From NCBI GenBank assembly GCA_039105265.1, contig JAPFFF010000008.1, forward strand, positions 1,488,001 through 1,552,000: a stretch of DNA of 64,000 bases. Direction: 5' to 3'. How positions within the stretch are numbered: the stretch's first letter is position 1; each line of letters begins with the position of its first letter. The notes under the pieces are model-generated. The model was not told the origin of the DNA, did not search any database, and saw nothing but the letters and a program-made list of their open reading frames with translations. The translations under genes and the position numbers were made by a program. Positions 9,255 through 19,682 of the stretch are shown here, one piece after another. Source of the DNA: Tritrichomonas musculus. Its lineage: Eukaryota; Parabasalia; Tritrichomonadida; Tritrichomonadidae.

Positions 9255-12200
9255 ATGTCTACATCTAACGCTAATGACTGGATCCCACTCCAAATCAAAG
9301 TTTTCACACGTTGGGTCAACGGCCAACTTAAAACCAATAATTGCTCCGAAATTGGAGAAATCACAAAAGATTTATCAAATGGTGTACCACTTGTCGAACT
9401 TGCACAAATTCTTACAAAGAAAGACGCCCCAGTTAAATGGGCCAAGACACCAAAACGAAATATTGATCAAGTTATGAACTGTGACTTATCAGTTGACATG
9501 TTCACGAAAGATGGTGTCAAACTCATCGGTATCTCAGGCAAAGATATCAACGATAACAACGAAAAACTTATTCTTGGTTTTGTTTGGTCACTCATTTTAC
9601 ATTATTCAATCGGAAACGCAGTTACAGACGACAAAGACAACAACTCAGCCAAGAAACCAGCCAAGAACGCAATCCTCGAATGGGCCATTGGACGCACGTC
9701 AAATTATCCAAACGTTAACAAATTCACTCCATATTCAATTGCAATGTGCGCCTTACTCGACTCATACGTCCCAGACAAAATCAACTTTTACTCACTGAAT
9801 GCAGCTGACGTTGAAAAGAACTCACAGCTCGCGTGCAAAGTCATGGAAGAACTCGGCATCCCAGTTTACGTCATGCCAGAGGATTTAGCCGCCAGCGGCG
9901 ACAAAGTCGACGAGAAGACCCTCCTTACACAACTCGCTGCCGCCAAGGTTGTCCTCGAAAACCTCAAAGACAGAGACGCACACGCAAAAGAAGAGGCCGA
10001 CCGATTAGCAAAAGAAAAAGCTGAAGCCGACCGATTAGCCAAAGAAAAAGCTGATGCTGAAGCAAGAGCAGAGGCAGAAAGACTTGCACGCGAGAAAGCT
10101 GAAGCAGATCGTTTGGCACATGAGAAAGAAGAGGCCGACCGATTAGCCAAAGAAAAAGCTGAAGAAGAACGTTTAGCCAAAGAAAAGGCAGAAGCAGAGG
10201 CAAGAGCCGAAGCCGAAAGACTGGCCCGCGAAAAGGCAGAGGCTGCTGCACGCACAGAAGCAGAAAGACTGGCCAAGCAGCGCGCTGAAGAAGAAGCCAA
10301 AGAAAAGGCAGAACGCGACGGTTTGTTGGCTGAAATCGAGCGTTTGAAGAAACTCTTGGCCGAATCAGAAGCGAAGAACAGGACGCTCACAACAAAGTTG
10401 AGCGAATCACAGAAAGACAACGAAAACTTGAGAGCTGAAATCGAGCGCCTCAAGAAAGCTTTGTCCGAGTCAGAATCGAGCCGCACCAAAATTGAGCAAG
10501 AATTCACTCAATTCAAACTGACGGCCAAGCAGGACCACGACAAACTGACAGCTGAAATTGAACGCCTCAAGAAAGAACTCACAGCATCACAGGCGAAGGC
10601 AGCAGAAGACCACAACAAGTTGGCAGCTGAAATCGAGAAACTCAAGAAAGACTCACTCGAAGATCACAACAAGTTGACTTCTGAAATCGATCGCCTCAAG
10701 AAGGAGCTCTCCGAAGCACAGCGCAAGGCACAAGAAGACCACGACAAGCTGTCACAGACAATCACAACATTGAACTCAAAGATCACAACAATGACATCAG
10801 AGAACCAGCACATCAAGTCACAATTAGAAGAGTCACAAAGACAGGCCAAAATCGACCACGATCACTTAACCGGTGAAATCACACGTTTGACCAAAGAATT
10901 GTCCGAAACACAGAAGAACGCACAGGAGGACCACAACCACTTGACAGCGCAAATCACCAAGCTAAATGCTGAAATCGAAACCTTGAACAAGACTCTCTCT
11001 GAAACAGAACGCAAAGCACAAGAAGACCACAGCAAACTCACTGCTGAAGTCTCTCGTCTCAACGGCGTCGTTTCAGACACACAACGCAAGGCGCAGCTCG
11101 ACCACGACAACCTGACTGGTGAGATCGAACATCTCAAGAGAGATTTGTCTGAGTCACAGCGTAAAGCACAACTTGAACACGATCATTTAACTTCACAGAT
11201 CAACAGCTTGAACACAAAGATCACAAGTTTGACATCAGAAAACACAAACTTGAAATCAAAGATCACTTCTTTGACTTCTGAAATCGAACGTCTCAACAAC
11301 ACACTTTCAGAAACAAAGAGGAATGCACAAGTCGATCATGACAAGTTAACATCAGAAGTCAGCAGACTCAACTCCGTCGTTTCAGAGACAGAGAGAAAGG
11401 CCAAGCAAGACCACGATTCACTCACAGGCCAAATCGAAAGCCTCAAGAGAGAATTGTCTGAGACACAAAGAAGGGCCAAGGAAGAGCATGACAAGCTGAC
11501 AGGCCAAATCACAACACTCAACTCAAAGATTTCATCAATGACAACAGAAATCAGCAACCTGAACTCAAAGATTGCATCAATGACTTCCGAACTCAACAGA
11601 CTCAACTCAACAATCCCTGAGAATGAGAGAAAGGCCAGACAAGACCACGACAGTTTGGCTGCTGAGAACAAGAGGCTGACAACAGAAATCGCAAATCTCA
11701 ACCAGAAGATTTCAACAATGACATCCGAAATCAGCACACTCAAGTCAACTCTCTCTGAAACACAACGCAAGGCACAGCAAGAGCATGACAGCCTGACCAA
11801 CACAATCAACAGCTTGAACTCAAAGATCTCAACAATGACAAGCGAAATCACTCGTCTTAACAGCGTCAACGCAGAGACACAACGCAAGGCCAAGGAAGAT
11901 CATGACAAACTAACAGCCGAGAACAAGAAATTGTCAACTGAAATCACCAACCTCAATTCGAAGATTTCAACAATGACATCTGAAATTTCTCGTCTCAACA
12001 ACGTCGTTTCAGAAACAGAAAGGAAGGCCAAACAAGACCACGACAATTTGACCAACCAAATCTCAAGCTTGAACTCAAAGATTGCTTCACAGACATCTGA
12101 GATCAACAACCTCAACACAAAGATCACAACAATGACAACAGAGATCAAGAACTTGAACAACACAATCTCTGAGAACCAACGCAAAGCACAGCAAGACCAC

Positions 12201-14561
12201 GACAACTTAACTAACGAGAACAGAAAGTTGTCAAATGAAGTTTCATCACTCAACACAAAGATCACAAACTTAACAACAGAAAACAAGAGACTGAACACAG
12301 TCATCACAGAGACACAAAACAAGGCCAAACAAGACCACGACAACTTGACAAGCCAAATCTCAAACTTGAACTCAAAGATTTCAAGCCAAACAACAGAAAT
12401 CAACAACTTGAACAACAAGATCGTCAATGGAACATCTGAAATCAAGAGACTCAACAACGTCATCTCAGACACACAACGCAAAGCACAACTTGATCACGAC
12501 AACTTAACACGTGATAACAACAACTTGACAACAAAGGTCACAAACATGACAACTGAAATCAAGAACCTCAACAACACACTCTCAGAAACAACACGCAAAG
12601 CAAGAGAAGACCACGACAAACAGGCAAATGAAATCAGGAACTTAAACAGCACAATTTCAGACACTCAGCGCAAGGCACAGCAAGACCACGACAACTTGAC
12701 TCGTGAGAACCAAAACTTGAACAACAAGATCACAACAATGACAACAGAAAACAAGAGGTTGAACACAGTCATCAATGAGACATCCAACAAGAGCCAGACA
12801 GAATCAAGCAACATGAAGAATGAAATCAGGAACTTGAACAACACAATCCAAGACACACAACGTAAAGCCAAACAAGATCACGACAACTTAACTCGTGAAA
12901 ACCAGAACTTGAACTCAAAGATCAACAGCATGACAACAGAGAACACAAACCTCAAGAAAGAACTCGCAGACACACAGCGTAAGGCAAGAGAAGATCACGA
13001 CAAATTGTCCGCTGAAAACCAGAAATTGAACAGCGAAATCACAAACTTGAAGTCAAAGATCTCAAGCCTGACATCTGAAATCGAACGTCTCAACAGGCAA
13101 CTCGCTGAGGCCAAGCGTGATGCTCAGCAAGATCATGACAAGTTGACTGCTGAGATCAAACGTCTCAACGACGCTTTGGCTGAAGCTAACCGTAAAGCTA
13201 AAGAGGACCACGACAGACTGGCAGCTGAGAACCAGAAATTGAGCACAGAAATCGCCAACTTGAAGTCGCAAATTGCAAGCTTGACAAGCGAAATCTCGAC
13301 ATTGAAGTCAAAGATCCAGAGCATGCAATCCGAGATCGATCGCCTCAACAAGCAACTCGCTGATGCTCAGCATGCAGCCCAACAAGATCACGACAAGTTA
13401 ACCGCCGAAATCAAGAAATTGAATGATGAAATCAACAACCTTAAGAAAGAGTTGGCCGACACACAATCAAAGGCAAGGCAGGACCACGACAATCTCACTC
13501 ACGAAATCAGCCGTTTGAACACTGAAAACTCGAGCTTGAAGTCCAAGATCACGAGCATGCAATCCGAAATCGACAACCTCAAGAAGCAGCTTGCAGACAC
13601 GCAAGCCAAGGCCAAACAAGACCACGACAACCTCACAAACGAAGTCAGCAAGCTCAGGTCAGAAATCTCAAGCTTGAACTCAAAGATTTCATCAATGACA
13701 TCTGAAATCGAGAACCTCAAGAAGCAATTGGCAGAAGCCCAGCGCAAGGCCAAAGAGGACCACGACAACTTGACACGCGAAATCGAGAGACTCAAGAAAG
13801 AGGCCAAAGACGACCACGACAAGCTCACACATGAAATCGAGCAATTGAAGAGCGAAATCTCAAGGCTCAACAAAGTTTTGGCTGACACACAACGCGAGGC
13901 CAAACAAGACCACGACAAACTCAGTGCTGAAATCGATCGTCTCAAGAAGGAACTCTCTGAGACACAGCGTAAAGCCAAGGAAGATCACGACAACTTGTCA
14001 CGTGAAATCGAGAAATTGAAGACAGAAATCCAACACTTGAACCAAACCTTGGCTGACACGCAACGCAAGGCCAAGGAAGACCACGACAACTTGACACGCG
14101 AAATTGAAAGATTGAACAAAGTTTTGACTGAGACACAACGTGCTGCCAAAGACGACCACGACAAACTTTGTGGCGAAATCGAACGTCTTAAGAAATTGTT
14201 GGCAGATTCCGAAAACCACGTCAAAGAGTTGACTGCAACATTATCCGACACACAACGCAAGGCAAGAGAAGATCATGACGCTCTCACAAAGGAAATCGAA
14301 AGCTTGAAGAAGATGGTCGAATCATTACAGAAAGAATTGGCTGACACCAAGCAAAAGGCCAAAGACGACCACGATAACTTAATTGCTGAAATTGAACGTT
14401 TGAAGACAGAACTTTCTAAATTGAACATCAAATTGTTAGAAGCAATCCAGAACGCAGAAATCGATCACAACAACCTTTGCCAAGACATTGAGAAATACAA
14501 GAAGGCATTAGTTGACATTGGTTACATCGATGATGACACATTACAACAAAAAACTAAATAA
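9255..14561 (+). CDS. Tandem calponin-homology giant coiled-coil protein, second paralogue
   Basis: 1768 residues, same design as the divergent neighbour. CH1 is at about 10-116 (VFTRWVNGQL, DLSNGVPLVELAQIL), CH2 at about 133-237 (ILEWAIGRTSNYPN), then an Ala/Glu/Lys helix with KEKAEADRLA units (about 240-350). A long coiled coil follows in which DHDxL motifs recur every 18, 25, 39 or 46 residues. The extra length over the paralogue comes from Ser/Thr/Asn-rich inserts such as SLNSKISSMTSEI in the middle third. The tail KKALVDIGYIDDDTL matches the paralogue's tail. The Pro/Ala linker after CH2 is missing here. It is predicted to bind actin and form long filaments or a cortical or axostyle-associated structure; which one cannot be told from sequence. 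Confidence 0.88.
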   Translation: MSTSNANDWIPLQIKVFTRWVNGQLKTNNCSEIGEITKDLSNGVPLVELAQILTKKDAPVKWAKTPKRNIDQVMNCDLSVDMFTKDGVKLIGISGKDINDNNEKLILGFVWSLILHYSIGNAVTDDKDNNSAKKPAKNAILEWAIGRTSNYPNVNKFTPYSIAMCALLDSYVPDKINFYSLNAADVEKNSQLACKVMEELGIPVYVMPEDLAASGDKVDEKTLLTQLAAAKVVLENLKDRDAHAKEEADRLAKEKAEADRLAKEKADAEARAEAERLAREKAEADRLAHEKEEADRLAKEKAEEERLAKEKAEAEARAEAERLAREKAEAAARTEAERLAKQRAEEEAKEKAERDGLLAEIERLKKLLAESEAKNRTLTTKLSESQKDNENLRAEIERLKKALSESESSRTKIEQEFTQFKLTAKQDHDKLTAEIERLKKELTASQAKAAEDHNKLAAEIEKLKKDSLEDHNKLTSEIDRLKKELSEAQRKAQEDHDKLSQTITTLNSKITTMTSENQHIKSQLEESQRQAKIDHDHLTGEITRLTKELSETQKNAQEDHNHLTAQITKLNAEIETLNKTLSETERKAQEDHSKLTAEVSRLNGVVSDTQRKAQLDHDNLTGEIEHLKRDLSESQRKAQLEHDHLTSQINSLNTKITSLTSENTNLKSKITSLTSEIERLNNTLSETKRNAQVDHDKLTSEVSRLNSVVSETERKAKQDHDSLTGQIESLKRELSETQRRAKEEHDKLTGQITTLNSKISSMTTEISNLNSKIASMTSELNRLNSTIPENERKARQDHDSLAAENKRLTTEIANLNQKISTMTSEISTLKSTLSETQRKAQQEHDSLTNTINSLNSKISTMTSEITRLNSVNAETQRKAKEDHDKLTAENKKLSTEITNLNSKISTMTSEISRLNNVVSETERKAKQDHDNLTNQISSLNSKIASQTSEINNLNTKITTMTTEIKNLNNTISENQRKAQQDHDNLTNENRKLSNEVSSLNTKITNLTTENKRLNTVITETQNKAKQDHDNLTSQISNLNSKISSQTTEINNLNNKIVNGTSEIKRLNNVISDTQRKAQLDHDNLTRDNNNLTTKVTNMTTEIKNLNNTLSETTRKAREDHDKQANEIRNLNSTISDTQRKAQQDHDNLTRENQNLNNKITTMTTENKRLNTVINETSNKSQTESSNMKNEIRNLNNTIQDTQRKAKQDHDNLTRENQNLNSKINSMTTENTNLKKELADTQRKAREDHDKLSAENQKLNSEITNLKSKISSLTSEIERLNRQLAEAKRDAQQDHDKLTAEIKRLNDALAEANRKAKEDHDRLAAENQKLSTEIANLKSQIASLTSEISTLKSKIQSMQSEIDRLNKQLADAQHAAQQDHDKLTAEIKKLNDEINNLKKELADTQSKARQDHDNLTHEISRLNTENSSLKSKITSMQSEIDNLKKQLADTQAKAKQDHDNLTNEVSKLRSEISSLNSKISSMTSEIENLKKQLAEAQRKAKEDHDNLTREIERLKKEAKDDHDKLTHEIEQLKSEISRLNKVLADTQREAKQDHDKLSAEIDRLKKELSETQRKAKEDHDNLSREIEKLKTEIQHLNQTLADTQRKAKEDHDNLTREIERLNKVLTETQRAAKDDHDKLCGEIERLKKLLADSENHVKELTATLSDTQRKAREDHDALTKEIESLKKMVESLQKELADTKQKAKDDHDNLIAEIERLKTELSKLNIKLLEAIQNAEIDHNNLCQDIEKYKKALVDIGYIDDDTLQQKTK

Positions 14562-14891
14562 ATAGATATATAGATATAGATATCATGAATAAATACAATG
14601 ATTTCTTTTAATATTTCTTTTTGTTATTATTTTTTTAAAAGCATATGTTTGATATTTTCTTTTTGGGAATTTTGAATGGTTAAATATTTAATAATTCATG
14701 TCATTTATAATGTATATTACTTTAAATATTCAGAAGGAATTCTCAACTATTAATCAGAAAAAACAATTAATTTTGCTTATTTACTTGTTATAGAATTCAA
14801 AATTAACAGGATTTCTTTCTGATATTTGATAAAATATATGTTTTTATGCTATTTAAATGATGTTTTAATATCTCAAAAAGCTCTTTCAAAT

Positions 14892-14990
14892 AAGTCGGGA
14901 GTGAAATGAGTTATGAAAAAGTTAAAAAAAAAAAAAATTATTTTTTCAATTAGTTAATTTAATAAAAAGTTCCTTTCGTACTCCCGACTT
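14892..14990. repeat. Inverted repeat AAGTCGGGAGT / ACTCCCGACTT
   Basis: Perfect 11-bp arms at 14892-14902 and 14980-14990 with a 77-nt AT-rich loop. The arms are GC-rich for this region. A trace of further matching (GAAA) lies just inside the arms. This could be a tiny transposon remnant or an RNA hairpin; no target duplication was recognised. Confidence 0.6.
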
Positions 14991-15237
14991 CTTTACTACT
15001 GTTAAATTTTCAATTATTTCTCTTGATGGAGGTATATGAATATATCGGGCAAAATAAAAGCTTTCAAGATCTTTTACTTACTTTTATTGCAAGCCAAAAA
15101 AAAATAAATGATTTATAAGATGAATACCAAGCTCTAATTGACTTTCTAAAAAAGCATAATTATGGCGATAACAAAAAATAATTGCAACAATTACTATCTT
15201 TCTTATGTCTTATGTCAAGTAATCATTGCAGAACTCC

Positions 15238-15239
<2 letters not shown>

Positions 15240-15300
<61 letters not shown>

Positions 15301-15591
15301 AAAAAATTGAACTAATAATATTTTATTTCCGCGATAGTATCAAACAGAACTTATCAGATTCTATTATTTTCAATTTATTTAAAGGGAATAAACGAATTCA
15401 TTACCTATGTAAATCAAACCAATTTATCTCTCAATTTTTGAAACAAATTCGTTAGTAAATGAGAAGATATTTTCTTTAATTGAGTATACTTGTTTCTATG
15501 GTTCGATTCAAATATTTCAATTCTTAGACATCAAATCATTATATGGACAGACATAACTATTCAAATCATTAATTTTTTTTTTAAATTGTTT

Positions 15592-15629
<38 letters not shown>
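15240..15629. repeat. T60 and A37 homopolymer pair
   Basis: A run of 60 T (15240-15299) and, 293 nt later, a run of 37 A (15593-15629). The two are complementary and could form a long A-T stem. Homopolymer lengths in assemblies are often inexact. Confidence 0.7.
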
Positions 15630-15631
<2 letters not shown>

Positions 15632-15718
15632 GATTTTTTCATGAAGTTTATATTGAATGTTTTTAATAATGTTTATTATATAATTAATCTTTTTTAATGG
15701 TGTTTATATTTTAAGACA

Positions 15719-16303
15719 AAATTGTTGAATTATGCAGAAATAAAAGATGATGAAATTGTTGGTGATTCATTGAATAATGCAGGCCCTGAAACATTGCAAT
15801 TAGTACCAGAAGACATCGTTATAATTAAGTTGCACATACCTAATGTGAAAACAATTGGTAAAAATACTTTTTATGGATGCAAATCATTATAAAAAGTGAC
15901 ATTTCCATCATCAGTAGAATCAATTGATGACTTTTCATTCAATAATTGTTCTTTATTGAAAGAAATTGTTTTTGAATAAACTTCTTCATTGAAATCAATT
16001 GGTATTTATGCTTTTGGAAAATGTTGCTCATTGGTTGAATTTTCAATTCCTCCATCTGTAACTGAAATCGTTGACAATGCATTTGAAAAATGTACATCAT
16101 TGATTAAAATTGATATTCCTAAATCTGTGAATTATATTGGAACAAATGCTTTCAGCTACTGCAGTTCGTTGATGCAAATATTGATACCTTCTTCAGTGAC
16201 AAATATTGGATACTCATCGTTCAGTAAATGTTTATCATTGGTTAAAGTTGATTTTGAGAGTCCTTCTTCGTTGGCATTCATTGGTGACCAACTCTTCATA
16301 TAA
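15719..16303 (+). pseudogene. BspA-like leucine-rich-repeat surface protein, decayed
   Basis: One frame gives about five repeats of the Treponema/BspA LRR type found in hundreds of trichomonad surface proteins: IGKNTFYGCKSL, FNNCSLLKEIVF, IGIYAFGKCCSLVEF, IVDNAFEKCTSLIKIDIP, IGTNAFSYCSSLMQILIP, IGYSSFSKCLSLVKVDF. Two in-frame TAA codons (15890-15892 and 15977-15979) interrupt the array, and the last open part starts at 15989. The frame never shifts, so the decay is recent. There is no signal peptide, membrane segment or full-length array; usual family members are several hundred residues. The 3' end at 16301-16303 comes in mid-repeat (GDQLFI). Confidence 0.75.
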
Positions 16304-16544
16304 ACTATTTCATATTGCTATAATTGCTCTTTGAATTTTCAACTCTTCATCTGTCAGATTTAATCAAAATTAAAAAAAAGGATTATTTTTAAAGTAATAT
16401 TGAATTTTGAAAGAATGAATAACTAAATTGGTTTATTAATATATATTTATTAAAAAAATATCTTGAATAACTGAAGCATTTTCCAATTATTTTCAGCATT
16501 TTTTTTACACAACAATAACAACTTTTTCAATATATCAATAATAT

Positions 16545-17528
16545 TCAATACTTATCTGGTCGCCTCATTTTTCTAATATCATCACTATCGTCATCATCTG
16601 AATTAGAATCAAAGTGAAGTTCGCGGCATCCATCCCCTCCACATCCAACACCGCCTTCGATTTCGAAGTAGAAAGTTGTGGACAAGCACTGCTCGCTCTC
16701 CAGCGGCGTTAGTGTTCCGCAGATCACTCTTTTCTCGTTATTGTAAATTATGATGTCTTCTGGTTGCACGTTTTGACATTTTTTTGCCACTTCCCTTCTT
16801 GCATCATTAACGGTCGCAAGCGACTCCATTTTCTTCGTGAAGAACATCGAGTTGTCGACGCTTCTGAACGGAACTTCGAAGAATACGGAGAGCTGGTACT
16901 TTTCGCTGCAATCAAGCTTTATCCAGAAGTCAACTCTTTGTCCCAAGCCATCACGAAGAAGAACGAGGGAGCTCGATGGATAAAAAGACTGTATTTCGCT
17001 TGTACATTGGCATGCTGATTCGTTTTCGGTGAAGATAAACTTCTTGTTACCATGGGTAATGAAGACAGGCTGGTAGAGGAGATTTATTTGGACTGGAGTG
17101 AGAGGTGGAATTGCGAGAAATGGATATTTAATATCTGGAAGCTCGTGGTTTGATACTGTGAATTGGAGTATTTGTTTACTAGTGGATGGAAAATAAATCT
17201 GCTTTTGGGAGAAATAGTCAAATAGATCATCAAATGTCATCTGATAGCTGTTTGGAATTTGAACACGTGAATAATCTGGAAATACAAAATCGATATTATA
17301 GCAGCGATTAAATATATTGACGGTTAATTCAAATTGCGATGGTATTTCTATGAGGGATTGCTTGTTATAGGGATTACAAATTTGGAAATCAGATTCGGAA
17401 ATATGAAGATCAAGAGCAATTTGTGTTTGAAGATCAGAAATTGTTTTGCATTTGTCAATATCAACTTTAATTGGTATTGTACAACTAGGATCTGTGATTT
17501 TACAATAAAAAGTTTTCGGATATAACAT
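16545..17528 (-). CDS. Hypothetical protein with a ubiquitin-like N-terminus
   Basis: 327 residues, not recognised as a named family. The first 45 residues (IPIKVDIDKCKTISDLQTQI) have the beta-strand, turn and helix rhythm of a ubiquitin-like fold, and a similar strand/helix rhythm returns near 245-285 (VNDARREVAKKCQNVQPEDI). The middle is rich in Phe, Pro and Tyr. The C-terminus has a Gly/Cys patch (GGVGCGGDGC), an acidic run (DSNSDDDDSDD) and a basic end (RKMRRPDKY). No signal peptide or membrane segment, so probably cytosolic or nuclear. The start is the first Met, shortly after a minus-strand TCACATCATCTGA that could hold an initiator. It is likely a real gene from its length and codon use. 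Confidence 0.65.
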   Translation of the reverse strand: MLYPKTFYCKITDPSCTIPIKVDIDKCKTISDLQTQIALDLHISESDFQICNPYNKQSLIEIPSQFELTVNIFNRCYNIDFVFPDYSRVQIPNSYQMTFDDLFDYFSQKQIYFPSTSKQILQFTVSNHELPDIKYPFLAIPPLTPVQINLLYQPVFITHGNKKFIFTENESACQCTSEIQSFYPSSSLVLLRDGLGQRVDFWIKLDCSEKYQLSVFFEVPFRSVDNSMFFTKKMESLATVNDARREVAKKCQNVQPEDIIIYNNEKRVICGTLTPLESEQCLSTTFYFEIEGGVGCGGDGCRELHFDSNSDDDDSDDIRKMRRPDKY

Positions 17529-17734
17529 TCAGATGATGTGACCAAATATGCAATTTAATTTTTGAACGAAAAATCAATTTTCACAGAATTTTTTCTGATA
17601 ATTTGAATAAAGAAAAAAAATAACGTGAATATTTTAATTTAAGTAATATCTCGGCATATTATTAAAAAAATTTAAGAATTAAATATTAACTATATCTGAA
17701 TTGTATATATAGTAATAGACAAAAGAAAAATGCA

Positions 17735-18268
17735 TTAGGCTAATAGTTTTACACCATGCTCAGGAAGACTTGCTTTATCTTTATTCTTATGTATTGCTTT
17801 CCCTTCTTTTTCTAGATATTGAACCACTTCCAAAAAAGTTTCATATTCCATTCCTCGGAAAGGATTATCTGAAATATCAGTACCTTCGATAAGTCCTCGA
17901 AAAGTATAAGGACCATTGCCTAACTTTTTACCAAAATCAAACAATATCTTTGCCCACTCTTCTATTTTTACCCAATAAATTATTACATTTGTTCGATCTG
18001 AAATAAATCGCGCCCTTCCATTTTTTTCCATATATTCAAGAATGGCCATTAATGTTTCTTTACTTAAATGTCTTTTAATTTTAGCATTTGTAAATAAAGG
18101 TGAATCTAACGCAGTATTGATTTCAATTTTCTTTTTATTAATTGCTTTGCAAAAAGAACAGATGAGACTAGACCATAATTCTGCTTGCTTTTCAAATATC
18201 TCTTCATTGGCTTGTTTGGTCCAAAATGGTGGATAGTCGTAAAAATCAGGGAATTTAAATCCGTTCAT
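17735..18268 (-). CDS. VPS25: ESCRT-II subunit VPS25 (EAP20)
   Basis: 177 residues, the normal size for VPS25. Recognisable landmarks in order: FPDFYDYPPFWTKQ at the N-terminus (the PPF box that binds VPS22/VPS36), KQAELWSSLICSFC, the SPLFTNAKIKRHLS segment, then W-containing IIYWVKIEEWAKILFDF, and GMEYETFLEVVQYLEKEGKA in the second winged-helix domain, ending GVKLLA. VPS25 is two winged helices. Two copies join VPS22 and VPS36 in ESCRT-II and recruit VPS20 of ESCRT-III for multivesicular-body sorting on endosomes. Complete and intact. A single gene; its neighbours are unrelated. Confidence is high from the match along the whole length. Confidence 0.9.
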   Translation of the reverse strand: MNGFKFPDFYDYPPFWTKQANEEIFEKQAELWSSLICSFCKAINKKKIEINTALDSPLFTNAKIKRHLSKETLMAILEYMEKNGRARFISDRTNVIIYWVKIEEWAKILFDFGKKLGNGPYTFRGLIEGTDISDNPFRGMEYETFLEVVQYLEKEGKAIHKNKDKASLPEHGVKLLA

Positions 18269-18458
18269 TTTGAGAATAAAAAAACTTGAAAAATTTAAAT
18301 AGATAACGATAAAACACGTTAATAATTGTTTTATAAATATCTCAATATTTAAATTATTTCACATATTTTAATTGTATAAATTGTTGTATAGGCATATTTT
18401 TTGTTGTTGTAAAGTGATATTAATGGCAAAATAATAAAAATTTCATCAATCTGATACA

Positions 18459-19682
18459 TCAAAAAAAATAGATTGAATTAATTCTAAAATAATAAAATAA
18501 AAATACTTTGTTTTTTAAAATGATAAGTTTCCCAATAATTGTGGCATAGTCAATCATGTTTCTCGTTAAATGTGACAGATCAAATTCTTCCAAGTGTTCA
18601 TAATTTATGTCAAATGAAAGTTCAAATGCAAAATCCAATAAAAGACTCAAGTAAGAATCGTCTGGGCATATTTTAAATTCAAATTTCAAGAATTCAAGAA
18701 TATACTTCATGATCGGATGAAATTTGAAGTAGGAGCATTTAAACCACTTAAACGGGCATTGAATAACTTGTTTAATATGCTGAATGATGAGGTTTTCATT
18801 CAATTTTAATGCCATATTTAAAATTTGAATTGAATTTCCAATTAAATCAAACTCATCGTAATAAACTACTTCATAATAATTTGATGCTGAGAACATTTCA
18901 AAGGGTTCATACGAATTAATATCATCATCTTTCTCTATTTCTTCATATTCAACATCTTTAAGTGCTATATGAAATGCAATGCTGACAATGATTTCAATGA
19001 ATTTCGGTGAATCTAGAACTTCTTTACTGAGACATGATAAAAAGAAATTAATGATTCTTAATCTCAAGCTCTCATTCAATTGATATTTATCATTTTCATT
19101 TCCATTTTCGTCATAAATTTCCGTAAACAAAAATTGAAAAGCTCGTTGTAATAAACCATTGAAAAAGTCAGAAGGAAAAGAATTTTTCAATTTAGGAAGT
19201 ATTTCAATGCATGCAATGAAGATGTCGAAATCAAAATCAAATGGATTACTAAAAATTGAAAACAATTTTGATCCGAAATGCTGAGATAAAGGCAAAAATT
19301 GTTCTTTATAAGAAGCTGCAATATATTTGTAGCATTGAAAAAGTTCAATTTGAAATTAAACAGGTGAGCAAACGTCAATTAAATTATTAAGAGCAAGTGT
19401 GATATTTTGTAAGACATTTGAAAATTTCAATGAAAACTTTTTCAATAGAGATTTCAGTAATTTTATCTCTTTAAGCAAACTGTCGGGGTTGTTTTCATTT
19501 GGAATCACATTCATTATGATTGTGATTGTATTTTGTGCAACAAGACTCCATTCATCATTGGCATTTATCTGATTAATGACATATTTAAAATTCTCAAAAG
19601 CTTTCAATCTAGTAAAAAAATCTTGTGAAGTGAAGCCAGGAATAAAAAATCTTGTGAAGTGAACATTCACAATACAAAAAAA
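18459..19682 (-). pseudogene. HEAT-like (importin/exportin-type) gene, truncated and interrupted
   Basis: The minus-strand frame entering from the acidic microsatellite reads through helix pairs (LKEIKLLKSLLKKFSLKF, SNVLQNITLALNNLIDVCSP), meets one in-frame TAA at 19356-19358, and goes on in the same frame (FQCYKYIAASYKEQF, FDIFIACIEILPKL, LRLRIINFFLSCLSKEV) to a stop at 18459. The alpha-helical repeats and spacing resemble C-terminal HEAT repeats of karyopherins, but no diagnostic motif was seen, so the family is an inference. The 5' part is missing: upstream lie the acidic repeat and then the mobile block. A short tandem duplication (TCTTGTGAAGTGAA at about 19620 and 19651) lies at the proximal end. 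Confidence 0.5.

Larger units (their letters stand above)
14562..15715. other. AT-rich spacer with homopolymers and one inverted repeat
   Basis: Nothing that looks like a live gene. It holds an inverted repeat (14892-14990), a T run of 60 (15240-15299) and an A run of 37 (15593-15629). The reading frame through the T run is a poly-Phe artefact. Confidence 0.6.

Noticed and set aside
15162-15455. 97-aa ORF with a long Phe run
   Set aside because: It exists only because a 60-nt T run has no stops; the flanking residues have no coding character.
15495-15512. GGTTCGATTC as a tRNA B box
   Set aside because: No A box, no acceptor stem and no cloverleaf around it. No tRNA or rRNA gene was found in the window.
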